64,000 nt of DNA from Labrys wisconsinensis (GTDB lineage: Bacteria; Pseudomonadota; Alphaproteobacteria; Rhizobiales; Labraceae), in the NCBI RefSeq assembly GCF_030814995.1, contig NZ_JAUSVX010000016.1, positions 1-64,000 on the forward strand, in the 5' to 3' direction. The notes below the pieces were generated by a model. It worked only from the letters and a program-made list of their open reading frames with translations. It was not told the DNA's origin and searched no databases. The first letter of the stretch is position 1; every line of letters starts with the position of its first letter. Below are positions 15,066-24,507 of this stretch, in pieces. Position numbers and translations under genes: made by a program.

Positions 15066-15446
15066 TCAGAACGGCCCGCGCGAGGCGATGTCGTCCATCG
15101 CCTTCTGCAGCTCGCCGATGCGGGTGCGGTAGGACTGCGTCAGGCAGGCGACGTCGCCGCCGCAGGCCTCGCGCGTCTTCAGCCAGGCGCGCTGCGCCTC
15201 GCCGATGTCGCCGCGCTGGCCCATGGCGACGAGGCCGGTGACGATGCCGAACAGCGTCGCCATGCGTGCCTCGTCCTGCCCGAGAGCATAGTTGCGGCAG
15301 ATGGCGAGCTCGGCCGGCGAAGCCGCCTTGGCGCAGTCGAGCGGAGCGTAGTCGCCAGCCATGGCGGGGAGAGGCATGGTGCAGGCGAGGGCGAGGAGGC
15401 AGGTGCGGGCCCACCGTCCCGGCATGTCCCGTTCGATGCGTCCCAT
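15066..15446 (-). CDS. LprI/DUF1311-like secreted protein
   Basis: A 126-residue protein with a signal peptide (CLLALACTMPLPAMAG) and a short mature domain starting DYAPLDCAKAASPAELAIC. It ends with QRAWLKTREACGGDVACL, the four-cysteine pattern of the LprI N-terminal (DUF1311) family. Members are periplasmic or lipid-anchored; the Mycobacterium LprI inhibits lysozyme. The ATG at 15446 is preferred over an upstream one because GGGAGG lies seven bases before it and the signal peptide follows directly. Lysozyme inhibition here is only a family-based guess. Confidence 0.75.
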   Translation of the reverse strand: MGRIERDMPGRWARTCLLALACTMPLPAMAGDYAPLDCAKAASPAELAICRNYALGQDEARMATLFGIVTGLVAMGQRGDIGEAQRAWLKTREACGGDVACLTQSYRTRIGELQKAMDDIASRGPF

Positions 15447-15519
15447 CCCGGTGCCTCCCACATGGTGCCGTCCGGCGGCCTCCGCCCCCGCAGTCGGCCG
15501 ACGCCGCTTCATCGCATCC

Positions 15520-16989
15520 TCATGGGGGCGCAGCGGAAGTCAATATCTGCAGCCTGGCGCCGGCCAACTCGCTCCCGAGCTGCGCGGCGCGCCGATACCA
15601 GGCGATCGCCTCGTCTCGATTCTTCGACATGCCCCAGCCGCGTTCGAGCATGAGGCCGAGGTGGCTCATGCCGTTCTCGTTCCCCGCTTCGGCCGCCTTG
15701 CGAAACCAGGCGGCCGCCTGGGCATCGTCGCGCGGCCCGTCCATGCCGTTCAAGAATCGCTTGCCCAGGTCGACCATGGCGGCGGTGTCTCCGGATTCGG
15801 CGCGCTGGCGCACCATGGCGGCCGTCGGCGCCTTGGGCCTCGGGGCCTCGCGGCGCGGCATGAAGCTCGGGAGGATCATCAGAGGATGAGCTCCGTCGCC
15901 AAGGTCCTCCCGCAAGCTGCTGGCCATCGAGAACCACCGCACGGCCTGGGTGGCGTCCTGCGACATGCCGATGCCGTTCGCCAAAGACCTGCCGAAATTC
16001 TCCATGGCATCGGCACCGCCAGCCTCGGCGCCTCTGCGAAACCATTCGGCGGCGGCAGCTTCGTCGCGTCTCAGACTACGGCCGAACAGAAGCACCAGGC
16101 CGAGATTGTTCATGCCTTCGACATTCCCGGCCTCGGCGGCCTTGCGGAACCAGTCGGTGGCCTCGGCCTCGTTGCGCGGCACGCCCAGCCCGAAGCGCAG
16201 CGCCAGACCGCGGTCGTTCAGAGGCCCTGCCTCCACGCCCGCGACGATGCGCTTGGCCTCCATGTCTGCGATCCGCGTCCATTCGGCGGCGTCCACCTTG
16301 CTCCTCAGCCAGAACCTGCGCCATGCCAACAGCATGCGTGGATCACCCGTGCCTGAGATACTTCCGGCCTGCGCGGCCCTGCGCGACCAGTCGTCAGCCT
16401 GTGCCTCGTCGCGTCCGACACCGTTCCCCTTCAGCAGCATCCAGGCGTAGGCGGCCATGGCCTGGGCGTTCCCGGCTTCGGCTGCCCTGCGATACCAGGC
16501 CGCCGCCTCGACGTCGTCGCGCGGCATTCCGCGACCGAGCGAGAGCATCAGGCCGAGGCTCGTCATGCCTCGAAGGCTCCCGGCCTCCGCCCCCTTCCGA
16601 AGCCACAGAACGGCCTCTTCCCGGTCGAACGACCCGGCAAGACCCCAAGCCAGAACTTTTGCGAGGCTGACCATCGCGTCGGCGTGGCCGGCTTCGCCAG
16701 CCTTGCGGAACAGGTCCGCCGCCTCGTCGGTATCGCCCTGGTCCAACAGCGCCCGCGCGAGCTGGAAGGTGAGGCGCGCGTCCTCCGGCTGCTCGGCCAG
16801 CGCCCGCCGGCAAGCTGCAACGGCCGGGCCGAACTCGATCCATCCGGATACCACGCCCGTGACGCCGGCCGGCCGCGTCGCGTCGGCGGGCGAGGCTGCC
16901 AGCCGGTCGCATTCCGCCCGCTGGGCCATGGCGGGTTCAGCCGCGGCGACCAAACCCATGCACAAGACGAACGTTGCCAGCCCCCGCAT
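15520..16989 (-). CDS. exported Sel1-repeat protein
   Basis: A 489-residue protein with a signal peptide (MRGLATFVLCMGLVAAAEPA). At least eight Sel1-type alpha/alpha repeats of about 36 residues follow, each of the form xAMxxLGxxxxxG...DxxxAxxWxRKAAEAG (for example NNLGLVLLFGRSLRRDEAAA). Sel1 repeats build a curved solenoid for protein-protein contact. Exported members act in envelope assembly, motility and exopolysaccharide control. No enzyme domain is present, and the partner is unknown. The repeats share DNA similarity and could recombine. Confidence 0.88.
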   Translation of the reverse strand: MRGLATFVLCMGLVAAAEPAMAQRAECDRLAASPADATRPAGVTGVVSGWIEFGPAVAACRRALAEQPEDARLTFQLARALLDQGDTDEAADLFRKAGEAGHADAMVSLAKVLAWGLAGSFDREEAVLWLRKGAEAGSLRGMTSLGLMLSLGRGMPRDDVEAAAWYRRAAEAGNAQAMAAYAWMLLKGNGVGRDEAQADDWSRRAAQAGSISGTGDPRMLLAWRRFWLRSKVDAAEWTRIADMEAKRIVAGVEAGPLNDRGLALRFGLGVPRNEAEATDWFRKAAEAGNVEGMNNLGLVLLFGRSLRRDEAAAAEWFRRGAEAGGADAMENFGRSLANGIGMSQDATQAVRWFSMASSLREDLGDGAHPLMILPSFMPRREAPRPKAPTAAMVRQRAESGDTAAMVDLGKRFLNGMDGPRDDAQAAAWFRKAAEAGNENGMSHLGLMLERGWGMSKNRDEAIAWYRRAAQLGSELAGARLQILTSAAPP

Positions 16990-17135
16990 AGCATGCCCCC
17001 GGTTGCAAACCCCTCCACCAGACTACGAGAAGGACAGGCGCCTGCAAAGACGGGTGGCATTTGCAACGAAGGCATGGCCAGGCGGGAAGGGGGGCGCCGG
17101 ACGCGGCAAGCGGGCTGGCGCCCGGACGGCGTCCC

Positions 17136-18590
17136 TCACGCCGCGGCGACGGCCCGCTCGAAGGCGTCGAGCTCCTGCGTGAGGCGGCCCGTGAGGGCGC
17201 CCAGCTGCTCGGAGGCGCCGCCGACCGTGCCGGCGGCCTCGCGGGCGCGGTCGGCGGCATCGGAGACGCGGGCGATGGCGCCCGAGACGCGGCCGGTGCC
17301 GTCGGCGGCCTCGCGGATGTTGTGGGCGATCTCGCTGGTGGCGGCGCCGTGCCGGGCGATCGCCGCGGCGATGGCGTCGGTGATGGCGCCGACCTCGTCC
17401 ATGACCGTGCCGATCTCGCGGAAGGCGACCACCGCCTCGTCGGTCGAGCCCTGGATGCCGCGGACCTGCTCGGCGATGGCGTCGGTGGCCCGCGCGGTCT
17501 GGGTGGCGAGGGCCTTGACCTCGGCGGCGACGACGGCGAAGCCCTTGCCGCTCTCGCCGGCCCGCGCCGCCTCGATGGTGGCGTTGAGGGCGAGCAGGTT
17601 GGTCTGCTCGGCGACGTCGCGGATCAGGCCGACCACCTCCCCGATCTTGCGAGCCGCCTCGGCCAGCCCCTGCACCGAGGCATTGGTCCGCCCCGCGCGC
17701 TCGGCGGCGCGATGCACCACGCCGGTCGCCTCGCCGGCATGGGCGCCGATCTCGCCGATCGCGGTGGCCAGGGACTGGGCCGCGCTCGCCACCTCGGCGA
17801 CATGGCCGGCCGTCGCGGCCGAGCCGGCGCCGGCCTCGCGCACCAGCGTGCCGGCATCGACCGCGACGCCCTTGAGGTCCTGCGCCGTCCGCTCCATCCG
17901 GCCGGCATCCCCGCGCATCTCGCCGAGGATCGCTGCGACGCGGCCGCGAAACTCGGTGACGGCAGCCTCGACCCGGCCGCGACGGCCGGCCTCGTCCTGC
18001 GCCGCGGCGAGGCGGGATGCCAGCGTCTCGGCGGCGGTGCGGGCGGCTTCGGCGGTGTCGAGCGCGGCCTGCGACGCCGAGAAGGCCTGGGTGAGCCTGG
18101 CCACGGCGAAGACCAGCGCGGCGACCTCGATCACCACCACGAGCGCGTGCAGCAGGGTGCGCATGAGGTCGGCGCCCTGGGGATAGACCGCCAGGGGGTA
18201 GAAGACGTTGAGCGCCAGGTGATGCAGGGCGATGGCGGCCGCGCCGAGGACGATCGGGCGCCAGTCCCACCAGGCCACCAGGATGGCGAGGCTGGCGAAG
18301 AACACCATGTGCATGTCCATCTGCAGCGGCGAGCCGCGGAAGGCCAGCAGCAGCAGCGCCGGGAAGATGGCGATGGCGATGCCGGAGAGGTCGCGCGTCA
18401 GCGGCGCGGTCGGCCGCGACCAGCACAGCCAGGCATTCGGCAGGACGAGGACGGCGGCGATGCCGACGATCCAGGGCCAGAGCTCGCTGCCGCGCCACAG
18501 CGCCGCGCCGGCGGCGACGAGGCCGTCGAGCACGAGGACGGCGATGGCAACGGGCGCGAAGCTGCGGCGCAGCGCGTCGAGGCCGAGCAT
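17136..18590 (-). CDS. methyl-accepting chemotaxis protein with membrane sensor
   Basis: A 484-residue chemoreceptor. The first 190 residues hold about six hydrophobic helices with little periplasmic sequence. After a short coiled-coil comes the MCP signalling domain, whose hairpin tip reads [19 protein letters not shown], with [14 protein letters not shown] in the return helix. No HAMP domain is recognisable. It should sense a membrane or intracellular cue and signal to CheA/CheW. GGGGAG precedes the ATG. The upstream small membrane protein gene ends one base before it, so the two are co-expressed. Confidence 0.88.
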   Translation of the reverse strand: MLGLDALRRSFAPVAIAVLVLDGLVAAGAALWRGSELWPWIVGIAAVLVLPNAWLCWSRPTAPLTRDLSGIAIAIFPALLLLAFRGSPLQMDMHMVFFASLAILVAWWDWRPIVLGAAAIALHHLALNVFYPLAVYPQGADLMRTLLHALVVVIEVAALVFAVARLTQAFSASQAALDTAEAARTAAETLASRLAAAQDEAGRRGRVEAAVTEFRGRVAAILGEMRGDAGRMERTAQDLKGVAVDAGTLVREAGAGSAATAGHVAEVASAAQSLATAIGEIGAHAGEATGVVHRAAERAGRTNASVQGLAEAARKIGEVVGLIRDVAEQTNLLALNATIEAARAGESGKGFAVVAAEVKALATQTARATDAIAEQVRGIQGSTDEAVVAFREIGTVMDEVGAITDAIAAAIARHGAATSEIAHNIREAADGTGRVSGAIARVSDAADRAREAAGTVGGASEQLGALTGRLTQELDAFERAVAAA

Positions 18591-18591
18591 G

Positions 18592-18945
18592 TCAGGAACT
18601 CCCCAAGGACGGATCGGATCGCGGCGTGGCGGTGCAGGGTCCGGCGAGCGCGGCATCGACCACCAGCAGCGCGCCGGCCGCGTAGAGGCGCGCCGCAAAA
18701 TCCGGCGCATCGGAGCGGGCGAGCGCCGCATCGGCGAGAGGCCCGGGCGCCAGGACGGTGCCGCCGGCGGCCGCCACCAGCCGGGCGCTCGCCGAAGGGC
18801 CGGCGGACGGCGCGGCAAAGACCAGGACCGGCTGGCCCGGACGAGGCAGGAGGCCGAGGCAGGCGAGCGACAGCGGCAGCAGCACGCCGACGGCGATCAC
18901 GCCGCTGGCGATCCGACGGGGCTCATCTGCAACCCGGGCAGGCAT
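18592..18945 (-). CDS. small membrane-anchored hypothetical protein next to an MCP
   Basis: A 117-residue protein with one N-terminal hydrophobic helix ([18 protein letters not shown]). The small Ala-rich domain begins [12 protein letters not shown] and contains [17 protein letters not shown] and [12 protein letters not shown], a pattern like an alpha/beta fold fragment. Its stop is one base before the chemoreceptor start. No family is recognised. Location and coupling suggest an accessory role to the receptor. Confidence 0.6.
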   Translation of the reverse strand: MPARVADEPRRIASGVIAVGVLLPLSLACLGLLPRPGQPVLVFAAPSAGPSASARLVAAAGGTVLAPGPLADAALARSDAPDFAARLYAAGALLVVDAALAGPCTATPRSDPSLGSS

Positions 18946-18991
18946 GGGCGACCCTGCAAAGCTGTCAGTTGAGCAGCTTCGCCCGATAAGG

Positions 18992-20176
18992 TTAACTCTG
19001 CGTCAATGGGGTCAGGACCTCGCGCCGGCGCAGCAGGTCCGGACCGAGCCGCGTCAGGCTCGCCGCGCCCATCAGCCCCATCGCCCGGTCGATCTCGCTC
19101 CGATAGAGCTCGAGCACATGGCGCACGCCGGGCTCGCCCGCCACCGACAGGCCCCAGAGCTGCGGCCGGCCGATCAGGCAGGCGCGGGCGCCGAGGGCGA
19201 GCGCCTTGACCACGTCGACGCCGCGGCGCAGGCCGCCGTCGACCAGCACCGGCACCCGCCCCTCCACTGCCGCCAGCACGGCCGGCAGGGCGTCGATCGC
19301 CGCGGCCGCACCGTCGAGCTGGCGCCCGCCATGGTTGGAGACGATCAGGCCGTCGATGCCATGGTCGACGGCGATATGCGCCTCCTCCGGATGCAGGACG
19401 CCCTTGAGCAGCAGCGGCCCGTGCCAGAGCCGGCGCAGCCAGGCGACATCGGCCCAGCTCATGCCGGGATCGAGCAGCGAGGCCATGCGGCCGGCCAGCG
19501 CGGCGAGATCGGCGCTCTCGCCGGGCCGGACGTAGTTGCCGAAGGTGATCCGCGGCAGCTCCGGCCGCATCCGGGCCAACCAGGCGAGCTTCGTCGCCAT
19601 CAGCGCCAGGTCGACCGCGCGAAAGCGCGGCGGGATGCGAAAGCCGTTGCGCCGGTCGCGCTCGCGGTTGCCGAGCAGCTGGTTGTCCGTCGTCAGCACC
19701 AGGGCGTCGTAGCCGGCCTCGGCGGCACGCTGCGCCAGCGCCTCGGTGAAGCCGCGCTCGCGATAGATGAAGAGCTGCATCCAACGCGGGCCGCCAGCCG
19801 GCAGGTCCTCCAGGCGGCAGACCGAGCCATGGCTGAGGCAATAGGCCGTGCCGGCGGCGGCCGCGGCACGGGCGGCGGCGGCCTCGCCGCCCGGCCAGAA
19901 CAGCCCGGCGAGGCCGGTCGGGCCGATCAGCACCGGCAGGGAAAGCCGGCGGCCGAACAGCTCCACCGAGAGGTCCCGTGTGGCAGCGCCGTCGAGAGGG
20001 CGCGGCAGCAGCTCGATCGAATCGAAGGCCGCCTCGTTGCGGCGCAGGGTGCGCTCGTCCTCGGCGCCGCCGTCGGCGAAGTCGAACACAGGCCGCGGCA
20101 GGGTCCGGCGTGCGAGATCGCGCATGGCGGCGATGCTGATGGCGGCCTCGCGCCAGCGTTCCGATCGGGGCGTCAT
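18992..20176 (-). CDS. FMN-dependent alpha-hydroxy-acid oxidase/dehydrogenase
   Basis: A 394-residue flavoprotein of the lactate dehydrogenase/glycolate oxidase family, oxidising a 2-hydroxy acid to a 2-keto acid. The active-site histidine motif SNHGGRQLDG and the phosphate-binding PVLVDGGLRRGVDVVKAL are intact, as is the N-terminal FDFADGGAEDERT. Lengths agree with LldD and mandelate dehydrogenase. The substrate is undetermined. It stands alone, divergent from a RraA-like gene 117 bp away that may act on related keto acids. Confidence 0.9.
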   Translation of the reverse strand: MTPRSERWREAAISIAAMRDLARRTLPRPVFDFADGGAEDERTLRRNEAAFDSIELLPRPLDGAATRDLSVELFGRRLSLPVLIGPTGLAGLFWPGGEAAAARAAAAAGTAYCLSHGSVCRLEDLPAGGPRWMQLFIYRERGFTEALAQRAAEAGYDALVLTTDNQLLGNRERDRRNGFRIPPRFRAVDLALMATKLAWLARMRPELPRITFGNYVRPGESADLAALAGRMASLLDPGMSWADVAWLRRLWHGPLLLKGVLHPEEAHIAVDHGIDGLIVSNHGGRQLDGAAAAIDALPAVLAAVEGRVPVLVDGGLRRGVDVVKALALGARACLIGRPQLWGLSVAGEPGVRHVLELYRSEIDRAMGLMGAASLTRLGPDLLRRREVLTPLTQS

Positions 20177-20293
20177 CCCTTGCTCCCGGCCTCGCGCGTT
20201 CTGTGGGGCGGCCGGCCGGGCTCAAGTCAAGCATGGACAGGCGGCGCCCGGCAACGGAGATTGGCGCCGAGCTGCCAATGCCGGAGTCCCGTC

Positions 20294-20980
20294 ATGATCG
20301 AAGACGCCCCCCTGATCACCCTGCGCCGGCCCGCGCGCCGCCCATCGACCGCCCAGATCGCCGCGCTCACCGGCGTGCCCACCGGCTTCGCCGTCGACGC
20401 CCTCGGCGGACGCGGGGCGCTGGCCGCCGCGATCAAGCCGGTGGTGGCGGAGCAGGCGGTGATCTGCGGCGTCGCCCTCACCTGCGAGGCCGGGCCGGCC
20501 GACAACCTCGCCTTGTTCGCCGCCCTGCCCTGTCTGCAGCCGGGCGACGTGCTGGTCGCGGCCACGGACGGGTTCCGTGAGGCGGCGGTCACCGGCGACC
20601 TGCTGCTCGGCATGGCCCGCAATCGCGGCGCCGTCGGCTTCGTCACCGACGGGGCGGTGCGCGACGTCGCCGGCATCCGCGCCCTCGGCCTGCCCTGCTT
20701 CGCCGCCAGCGTCACGCCCAACTCGCCGGCCCGCAACGGGCCCGGCCGCGTCGGCCTGCCGGTGATCCTGGCCGGCACGCTGGTGGCGTCCGGCGACATC
20801 GTGCTGTCCGATCCGGACGGCGTGGTGGTCGTGCCCTTCGAGGAGATCGATGCGGTGATCGCCCGGCTCGATGCGGTGCGCGCGGCCGAGGCGGCGCTGG
20901 ATGCCGCGGTCAAGGCCGGCCTCGGCCTGCCGGACTTCGTGGCGAAGACGCTGGCGGGCCGCGTCCGCGAGGTCGAATAG
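20294..20980 (+). CDS. RraA-like family protein (aldolase/dimethylmenaquinone methyltransferase fold)
   Basis: A 228-residue protein of the RraA/HMG-aldolase fold. GDVLVAATDGFREAAVTGDLL and FVTDGAVRDVAGIRALGLP supply the conserved Gly, Arg and Asp residues of the metal-dependent 4-hydroxy-4-methyl-2-oxoglutarate/oxaloacetate lyase group. It is longer than the RNase E inhibitor RraA of enterobacteria, and an aldolase or decarboxylase role is more likely. GGAG lies seven bases before the ATG. It is divergent from the hydroxy-acid oxidase. Confidence 0.82.
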   Translation: MIEDAPLITLRRPARRPSTAQIAALTGVPTGFAVDALGGRGALAAAIKPVVAEQAVICGVALTCEAGPADNLALFAALPCLQPGDVLVAATDGFREAAVTGDLLLGMARNRGAVGFVTDGAVRDVAGIRALGLPCFAASVTPNSPARNGPGRVGLPVILAGTLVASGDIVLSDPDGVVVVPFEEIDAVIARLDAVRAAEAALDAAVKAGLGLPDFVAKTLAGRVREVE

Positions 20981-20994
20981 AGCCGGCACTCCGA

Positions 20995-21106
20995 GCCGCG
21001 TGCAGCCTGTGCACACGCGCACAGTGGCCGGAGCGGGGAAACATTACGGTCCTGTCATCGAAGCCCGGCAACACCGCCAGGGCGCTCAAGGCAAGGACCC
21101 ACGACA
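20995..21106 (+). promoter_or_regulatory. duplicated 5' region with inverted repeat, copy 1
   Basis: This 112-bp leader precedes the small secreted protein gene and recurs without net length change upstream of the second copy, 3,999 bp away. It contains CTGTGC-N6-GCACAG at 21007-21024, conserved in both copies, and AAGGA nine bases before the ATG. The conserved palindrome is a candidate operator. Confidence 0.5.
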
Positions 21107-21334
21107 ATGCGCAAGACCCTTCTCGCTCTCGTTCTGGCCGCCGGCGCCCTGGGCGCTGCCACCACCGCTTCCGAGGCTCATTATCGCAGCTACGGCGGCT
21201 ACGGCTACGGCGGATACAACTACGGCTACCAGCAGACCTACTACCAGCCCAGCTACTGTCGCACCGTCTCCTTCCGCGTCTGGGACGACTATTCCTGCGA
21301 ATACGTCTATCGCACCAAGGAAATCTGCGACTGA
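21107..21334 (+). CDS. small secreted Tyr/Gly-rich protein, copy 1
   Basis: A 75-residue protein with signal peptide MRKTLLALVLAAGALGAA ending near SEA. A Tyr/Gly repeat (YGGYGYGGYNYGYQQTYYQ) and a cysteine-containing tail (CRTVSFRVWDDYSCEYVY) follow. It is identical in its mature part to the protein at 25106; only one residue of the signal peptide differs. Function is unknown; an envelope or extracellular location is inferred. A strong terminator follows. Confidence 0.75.
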   Translation: MRKTLLALVLAAGALGAATTASEAHYRSYGGYGYGGYNYGYQQTYYQPSYCRTVSFRVWDDYSCEYVYRTKEICD

Positions 21335-21371
21335 TCCACTCTCTTCTCTCCTCGCTTCTCCCTCCTCCCTC

Positions 21372-21402
21372 AAGCCGCCGGCTCCCCCGGCGGCTTTTTT
21401 TT
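21372..21402 (+). terminator. rho-independent terminator
   Basis: AAGCCGCCGG (21372-21381), loop CTCCC, CCGGCGGCTT (21387-21396) and an uninterrupted T-run to 21402. It ends the small secreted protein transcript and lies 17 bases before the stop of the convergent TPP-enzyme gene. Confidence 0.9.
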
Positions 21403-21419
21403 GCTTGCCGGCCTCGTGG

Positions 21420-23099
21420 TCAGGCCGCCGGCTTGGGATGAAGGAACGGCCAGGGCGAGGCCTCCGAGCCGCGCGGCACCGCGACCTCGATCAGCACCGG
21501 GCGCCCGCTCGCCAGGGCCGGGCCCAGCACGGCGCGGAGCGCGGCCGGCTCGTCGACCCGGTGCCCCTCGACGCCGAAGGCGGCGGCGAGCTGCATGAAG
21601 TCGGGGTTGTGCAGGACCGAGCCGATGAGGCGGTTGCCGAAGCCGAGCTGCTGGTCGCGCAGCACATTGCCGTAGGAGCCGTTGTTGAAGACGATGGTCA
21701 CCAGGCCGATCGCCTCCTGGGCCGCGGTCGCCAGCTCCTGCACCGCGAACAGGAAGCCGCCGTCGCCGGTGATCGAGACCACCGGCCGGCCGGGATGCGC
21801 CGCCTTGACGCCGAGCGCCGTGGGGAAGCCGAAGCCGAGCGTGCCCTGGTAGCCTTCGGAAATATAGGTGCGCTCGCCGAGGACGGGAAAGCCGAAATAG
21901 GCGGCGAAGCCGACCTGGCAGAGCTCGTTGACGAAGATGCCGTCGCGCGGCAGCACGTCGCGGATGACGTCGAGATAGGAGAGCTGCGGCTGCACCACCT
22001 CGACCGCCCGGCGCGCCTCGTCCCTGGCCGCGGCGATCGCGGCGCGGGCGCCGGCCGGATCCGCCGGCCCCTGCGGCCTCAGCCGCCTGATGGCCTCGAC
22101 CAGCGCCCAGGTGCCCTCCTGCGCATCGGCGAGGACGCCGACATCCGGCATCAGCCGGCCGAACTCGGCGGGATCGATGTCCAGGCGGACGAGATGCGGC
22201 GGCGCCTGCGGCCGCTCCACGCAGGTCATCATGCCGGCCCAGCGCATGTAGGGCATCTCCAGCCGCGAGCCGATGCCGAGGAGGACGTCGGTGCGCGGCC
22301 AGAGCCGGTGGGCCGCGACGCAGGAGCCCCCCAGCGGGTGGTCCTCCGGCACGACGCCGCGTCCGCCCCGGAAGGCGGCGACCGGCGCGGCCAGCGCCTC
22401 GGCCAGGGCGCGCACGGCCTCGCCGGCATGCTGGGCGCCGCTGCCGACCATGATCATCGGATGCCGTGCCTCGACCAGCAGCCGCGCCGCCGCCTCGACC
22501 GCCTCGCGCGCCGGGGCGGGCGCCGGCGCCATGGAGGCCGGTGGGAACGGCACGACCGGCGCCCGGGACGCCATCACGTCCCAGGCCATCTCGACCGCCA
22601 CCGGCCCGGGGCGGCCCGACAGCATCTGCCGGAAAGCCTCGTCGATGACAGCCGGAGCGTCCTCGACCCGCTCGATCCGCTCGGCCCATTTGGTCAGCGA
22701 GCGCAGGGTGGCGAGCTGGTCGGGCAATTCATGGAGATGGCCGCGCCCCTTGCCGAGGAAGGAAGCCGGGACCTGGCCGGTGATGCACAGGACCGGGGCG
22801 CTGCAGCCCTGGGCCGTGCACAGGGCGGCCGTGGTGTTGAGCACGCCCGGACCGGGCACGACGGCATAGACGCCGGGACGGCCGGTGGAGCGGGCATAGC
22901 CGAAGGCCATGTAGCCGCAGGCCTGCTCGTGGCGGGCGCCATAGGTGCGGATCCGGTCGGCGCGCTGCTGCAGCGCGTCGAACAGCGGATACATCTGGGC
23001 GCCGGGCAGGCCGAACAGCGTGTCGACGCCGTTGACCAGCAGCGCATCGACGATGGCCGCGCCGCCGGTGGCCTCGGTGGATCTGGTGCGTTCCAGCAT
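21420..23099 (-). CDS. thiamine pyrophosphate-dependent enzyme, acetolactate synthase-like
   Basis: A 559-residue enzyme with the three-domain POX/ALS layout. The catalytic glutamate is in ARHEQACGYMAFGYA near residue 50. A central domain follows, and the TPP/Mg motif begins GDGGFLFAVQELA and ends VFNNGSYGN. It resembles acetolactate synthase large subunits, but no small subunit gene is near. The 29-bp gap to an aromatic aminotransferase suggests a 2-keto acid decarboxylase acting on transamination products. The start is the ATG at 23099. Confidence 0.85.
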   Translation of the reverse strand: MLERTRSTEATGGAAIVDALLVNGVDTLFGLPGAQMYPLFDALQQRADRIRTYGARHEQACGYMAFGYARSTGRPGVYAVVPGPGVLNTTAALCTAQGCSAPVLCITGQVPASFLGKGRGHLHELPDQLATLRSLTKWAERIERVEDAPAVIDEAFRQMLSGRPGPVAVEMAWDVMASRAPVVPFPPASMAPAPAPAREAVEAAARLLVEARHPMIMVGSGAQHAGEAVRALAEALAAPVAAFRGGRGVVPEDHPLGGSCVAAHRLWPRTDVLLGIGSRLEMPYMRWAGMMTCVERPQAPPHLVRLDIDPAEFGRLMPDVGVLADAQEGTWALVEAIRRLRPQGPADPAGARAAIAAARDEARRAVEVVQPQLSYLDVIRDVLPRDGIFVNELCQVGFAAYFGFPVLGERTYISEGYQGTLGFGFPTALGVKAAHPGRPVVSITGDGGFLFAVQELATAAQEAIGLVTIVFNNGSYGNVLRDQQLGFGNRLIGSVLHNPDFMQLAAAFGVEGHRVDEPAALRAVLGPALASGRPVLIEVAVPRGSEASPWPFLHPKPAA

Positions 23100-23128
23100 G
23101 GTGCTCACCCCTTGTCGGACGGGAAGGA

Positions 23129-24313
23129 TCAGTGCGCGCCGGCGAAGGCGCCGACGGCATCGAGGGCGGCGACGAGGCGGTCGACCTCGGCGAGGCGCAG
23201 GCCGGCGAGATTGATGCGCCCCGAATCGGCCATGTAGACGCCATGCCTGGCGCGCAGGGCCTCGATCCCTGACCGGTCGATCGCCAGGTTGGAGAACAGG
23301 CCGTTCTGCGCCGCGACGAAGGCGAGGCGCGGCTCGCGGGCCGCCAGTGCCGTGCGCACCGCCCGGATGCGCTCGGCCATGGCGGCGAGCTCGCCGCGCC
23401 ACTGCGCCGCGAGGTCGTCGCGCTCCAGGACGAGGCGCACCGCGGCCGCGCCGTGGTCCGGCGGCATCGACCAGTTGACCCGCGACAGCGCCTTGAGATT
23501 GCTTGCGACCGCGCCAGCCGCCCGCGCGTCGCGGGCGAGGACGTAGAGCGCACCGGTGCGGTCGCGGTAGAGGCCGAAATTCTTGTCGCAGGAATAAGCG
23601 ACCAGCGCCTCGTCGGCGGCGGCGAGCACCGTCCGCAGGCCTTCGGCGTCCTCTTCGAGGCCGCGGCCGAGGCCCTGATAGGCGAGGTCGACGAAGGGCA
23701 CGAGGCCACGCCGGGCGACGAGGTCGGCCAGGACCCGCCACTGCGCCGCGTCGGGATCGATGCCGGTCGGGTTGTGGCAGCAGCCGTGCAGCAGCACCAC
23801 GTCGCCGGCCGCGGCCTGCGACAGCGCGGCGATCATCGCCTCGAAGAGCAGGGTCTGGCCGGCGAGGTCGACCGCCTCGTAGGAGGTGACGACGAGGCCG
23901 CCGGCCTTGAGCACGGGCGCGTGGTTCGGCCAGCTCGGCATGCCCAGCCAGACCCGGGCGCCCGGGCGGGCGGCCGCGACCAGCTCCGCGCCGAGGCGCA
24001 GGGCGCCGCTGCCGCCGGGGGTCTGGATGCCGGCGAGGCGGGGCGAGGCGGCCTGCTCCGCCCCGAGGACGATCGGCGCGAGGCGCTCGACGAAGGCGAC
24101 GTCGCCTTCCGGCCCGAGATAGCTCTTGCTGTCCTGCTCGCGCAGCAGGATGGTCTCGGCCGCCTTGACCGCGGCCATGACCGGGGTGCGGCCCTCTTCG
24201 TCGCGATAGACGCCGACGCCGAGGTCGATCTTGCCCGGCCGGGGATCGGCGGCGAAGGCCTTGATCAGCGCCAGCAGGCTGTCCGACGGCTGCTCGGCCA
24301 GTGCCTCGAACAT
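23129..24313 (-). CDS. class I aromatic-amino-acid aminotransferase (TyrB-like)
   Basis: A 394-residue PLP enzyme of the aspartate/aromatic aminotransferase family Ia. SYLGPEGDVAFVERLAP, LHGCCHNPTGIDPD and FVDLAYQGLGRGLEEDA are family blocks; the PLP lysine is in SCDKNFGLYRDRTG near residue 250. It converts aromatic amino acids or aspartate to their 2-keto acids. It is first in a two-gene operon with a TPP enzyme and divergent from an Lrp-type regulator, which should control it. Confidence 0.9.
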   Translation of the reverse strand: MFEALAEQPSDSLLALIKAFAADPRPGKIDLGVGVYRDEEGRTPVMAAVKAAETILLREQDSKSYLGPEGDVAFVERLAPIVLGAEQAASPRLAGIQTPGGSGALRLGAELVAAARPGARVWLGMPSWPNHAPVLKAGGLVVTSYEAVDLAGQTLLFEAMIAALSQAAAGDVVLLHGCCHNPTGIDPDAAQWRVLADLVARRGLVPFVDLAYQGLGRGLEEDAEGLRTVLAAADEALVAYSCDKNFGLYRDRTGALYVLARDARAAGAVASNLKALSRVNWSMPPDHGAAAVRLVLERDDLAAQWRGELAAMAERIRAVRTALAAREPRLAFVAAQNGLFSNLAIDRSGIEALRARHGVYMADSGRINLAGLRLAEVDRLVAALDAVGAFAGAH

Positions 24314-24370
24314 CGTCTCCTCCCCGGTGATTGCGATTGGCGAGATGCTAGGCCGGCCGCGCCGCGCGTT

Positions 24371-24463
24371 CCCTGCAAAACGCAGGGGCGCTACCGGAAT
24401 CTTGGAGCGCTTCCTGCATGGATCTGGAATTTGCGCAGCAATCCTGCATGATCGTGAAATTCC
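24371..24463. promoter_or_regulatory. divergent Lrp-type control region
   Basis: Between the aminotransferase and Lrp genes lie three symmetrical items: CCCTGC-N5-GCAGGG (24371-24387), a direct repeat of TCCTGCATG (24412-24420 and 24442-24450, 30 bp apart), and GGAATTT/AAATTCC arms at 24426-24432 and 24457-24463. Lrp proteins bind multiple phased sites, so this cluster is a plausible binding array. Confidence 0.4.
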
Positions 24464-24507
24464 ATGGCGCCTTCCCGCACGGCCGGGGATTTCGGAGGGA
24501 ACACCCC

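Noticed and set aside
15520-16989. Protein repeats mistaken for a CRISPR or satellite array
   Set aside because: The periodic DNA encodes Sel1 repeats of about 36 residues in frame. The units are diverged and there are no unique spacers.
21420-23741. N-terminal extension of the TPP enzyme to 773 residues
   Set aside because: The extra part is a shifted reading of the upstream aminotransferase gene. The conserved enzyme begins at ATG 23099.
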